Assembly: GCA_913776615.1 (NCBI GenBank)
Contig: CAJYPK010000009.1
Span: forward strand, 1 to 64,000
Direction of reading: 5' to 3'
DNA from: an uncultured Hymenobacter sp.
Lineage (GTDB): Bacteria; Bacteroidota; Bacteroidia; Cytophagales; Hymenobacteraceae
DNA length: 64,000 bases
Shown here: positions 62,972 through 64,000 of the stretch, one piece after another
Numbering within the stretch: position 1 is the stretch's first letter
Layout: each line of letters begins with the position of its first letter
Program-made: the position numbers and the translations under genes
The notes under the pieces: model-generated
Database searches by the model: none
The model's input: the letters and a program-made list of their open reading frames with translations, nothing else
Told to the model about the DNA's origin: nothing

Positions 62972-63997
62972 CTAGCGGAGGGCGTAGATGCGCTCGATAA
63001 TTTCTACCACCTTCAGCCCGTCGAGGGCGTTGGTGGTGGCTTGGCTGCGCTGCTGCAAGGTACTGACTACGTTGTCGATTACCTGCACGTGGTTGGCGGC
63101 CGAGCCCTGGTAGGCACCGTAGCTGTTGGCGGGGTTGGTGGGGGGCAGCGTCGGCAACTCATACTCTTGCAGGTGGCAATACTCCACCTTATCGAGGTAC
63201 TGCCCGCCGATTTTGAGCGCGCCGCGGGCGGCCACCACCGTGAGCGAGCTTTCGAGATTGCGATCCCACACGGCGGTGCTGTAGCTGAGCGTGCCGCTCC
63301 CGCCCCGTACGAGGTCGAAGGTCACGAGGCCGCTATCCTCAAACTCGGTCAGGCCCTGATGGGTGAAATCCCGAAACCGCGCCGCGAGATTGGTAACGTC
63401 GCCGAACACCCAGTACAGCAAATCCACGAAGTGGCTGAACTGCGTGAACAGCGTGCCGCCGTCGAGCGCCTGCGTGCCCCGCCAGCCGCCGGGCTGGTAG
63501 TAGCGGGCGTCGCGGTTCCAGAAGCAGTTGAGCTGCACCAGAAATACCTCCCCCAGCCGACCTTCCTCGACCACCTGCTTGAGCCAGGCGGCGGGCGGCG
63601 AGTAGCGGTTCTGCATCACGCCAAAAACCAGGCGCCCGGTTTGCTGGGCGGTGCGCACGAGTAGCTCCGCGTCGGCCGTGCTGAGGGCCAGGGGCTTTTC
63701 GACGACCACGTGCCGGCCGGCGCGCAGGCCAGCCACCGCCTGCGGGGCGTGCAGGCCGTTGGGCGTGGCCACCGTGAGTACATCGGCGGCGGGGCCGTGG
63801 GCCAGGTAGTCTTCCAGGGACAGAAAGAACGGTACCCCGGGAAACTCGGCCGCGAGGCCGGCCCGCAGTTCGGGGCGCACGTCGATGAGGGCGACCAGGC
63901 TGGCCCCGGCGTGGCGCGCCACCAGCGCCGCGTGGCGCCGGCCAATGTGGCCTACGCCGCAGATGGCAAAACGAATGGGCAAAGAAGCAAACCCCAT
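62972..63997 (-). CDS. Gfo/Idh/MocA family oxidoreductase
   Basis: An NAD(P)-dependent sugar dehydrogenase of 341 residues. The Rossmann motif is CGVGHIGRRHAALVARH, the catalytic Lys lies in VVVEKPLALS (E-K-P), and the C-terminal domain includes QLNCFWNRDARYY and LDGGTLFTQFSHFVDLLYWVFGD (His). Similar enzymes oxidise UDP-sugars or inositols; some act in surface-sugar synthesis (WlbA). The ATG at 63997 is very near the window end, so the upstream region is not visible. The gene may continue an operon upstream and leads into the HD protein. Confidence 0.9.
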   Translation of the reverse strand: MGFASLPIRFAICGVGHIGRRHAALVARHAGASLVALIDVRPELRAGLAAEFPGVPFFLSLEDYLAHGPAADVLTVATPNGLHAPQAVAGLRAGRHVVVEKPLALSTADAELLVRTAQQTGRLVFGVMQNRYSPPAAWLKQVVEEGRLGEVFLVQLNCFWNRDARYYQPGGWRGTQALDGGTLFTQFSHFVDLLYWVFGDVTNLAARFRDFTHQGLTEFEDSGLVTFDLVRGGSGTLSYSTAVWDRNLESSLTVVAARGALKIGGQYLDKVEYCHLQEYELPTLPPTNPANSYGAYQGSAANHVQVIDNVVSTLQQRSQATTNALDGLKVVEIIERIYALR

Positions 63998-64000
63998 AGA

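Overview
The window looks like chromosomal DNA from a GC-rich, aerobic Bacteroidota of the Hymenobacter type. The phylum is well supported. It carries a type IX secretion (T9SS) C-terminal tail protein, a gliding-type C-terminal domain protein, a PID-CTERM-like tail, TAnnTTTG promoter elements, and the gene order yceD-rpmF-plsX-fabH-efp-accB-accC. The genus is an inference from base composition and protein style. I see no rRNA, tRNA, CRISPR array, transposase or phage gene.

Layout. 0-9 kb: xseB, an orphan H-NOX haem sensor, an ECF sigma/anti-sigma pair, and metabolic genes (semialdehyde dehydrogenase, adenosine deaminase, YdcF-like, thioredoxin-like, DUF885). 9-11 kb: a two-gene AAA ATPase plus HNH nuclease unit that resembles a Septu (PtuA/PtuB) defence system. 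11-20 kb: a secreted coiled-coil protein, an aldo/keto reductase, a NucA-type nuclease lipoprotein, hydrolases, a HIT protein fused to a NuiA-like nuclease inhibitor, and greA behind an attenuator-like leader. 20-30 kb: a 2-hydroxyacid dehydrogenase, rsmA, a PID-CTERM mini-protein beside a large T9SS cargo, M1 and M17 peptidases and an FAD monooxygenase. 30-38 kb: pdxA, a higBA toxin-antitoxin pair and the fatty-acid operon. 38-41 kb: a small accessory insert (AT-rich hypothetical, Uma2 nuclease, lipoprotein), then ffh.

41-58 kb is a surface-glycan locus built around pseudaminic-acid-type nonulosonate synthesis. It holds a glycosyltransferase, pseB, pseC, an aldo/keto reductase, an SDR, a CMP-sugar cytidylyltransferase, a PseG-PseH fusion, pseI, a hexapeptide acyltransferase, a PIG-L deacetylase, a second glycosyltransferase, a polysaccharide-deacetylase-like protein and a flippase. 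A convergent gliding-type surface protein gene sits inside it. The middle (about 48.4-54.1 kb) is clearly more AT-rich than both sides, so the locus looks mosaic. 58-64 kb: a serine hydrolase, an APC amino-acid permease preceded by a convincing SAM (S-box type) riboswitch, an HD phosphohydrolase and a Gfo/Idh/MocA oxidoreductase.

Two classes of intergenic repeat recur. One is a family of five long perfect hairpins with the core TCATGCTGAGC or a variant of it. The other is a set of low-complexity palindromic spacers made of 7-8 bp units (TAATTCA, TAACTCA, TAGCTAG-like) placed directly before start codons, most densely in the fatty-acid operon. Several genes have a TAnnTTyG element only 3-6 bases before the start codon, which suggests leaderless transcripts.
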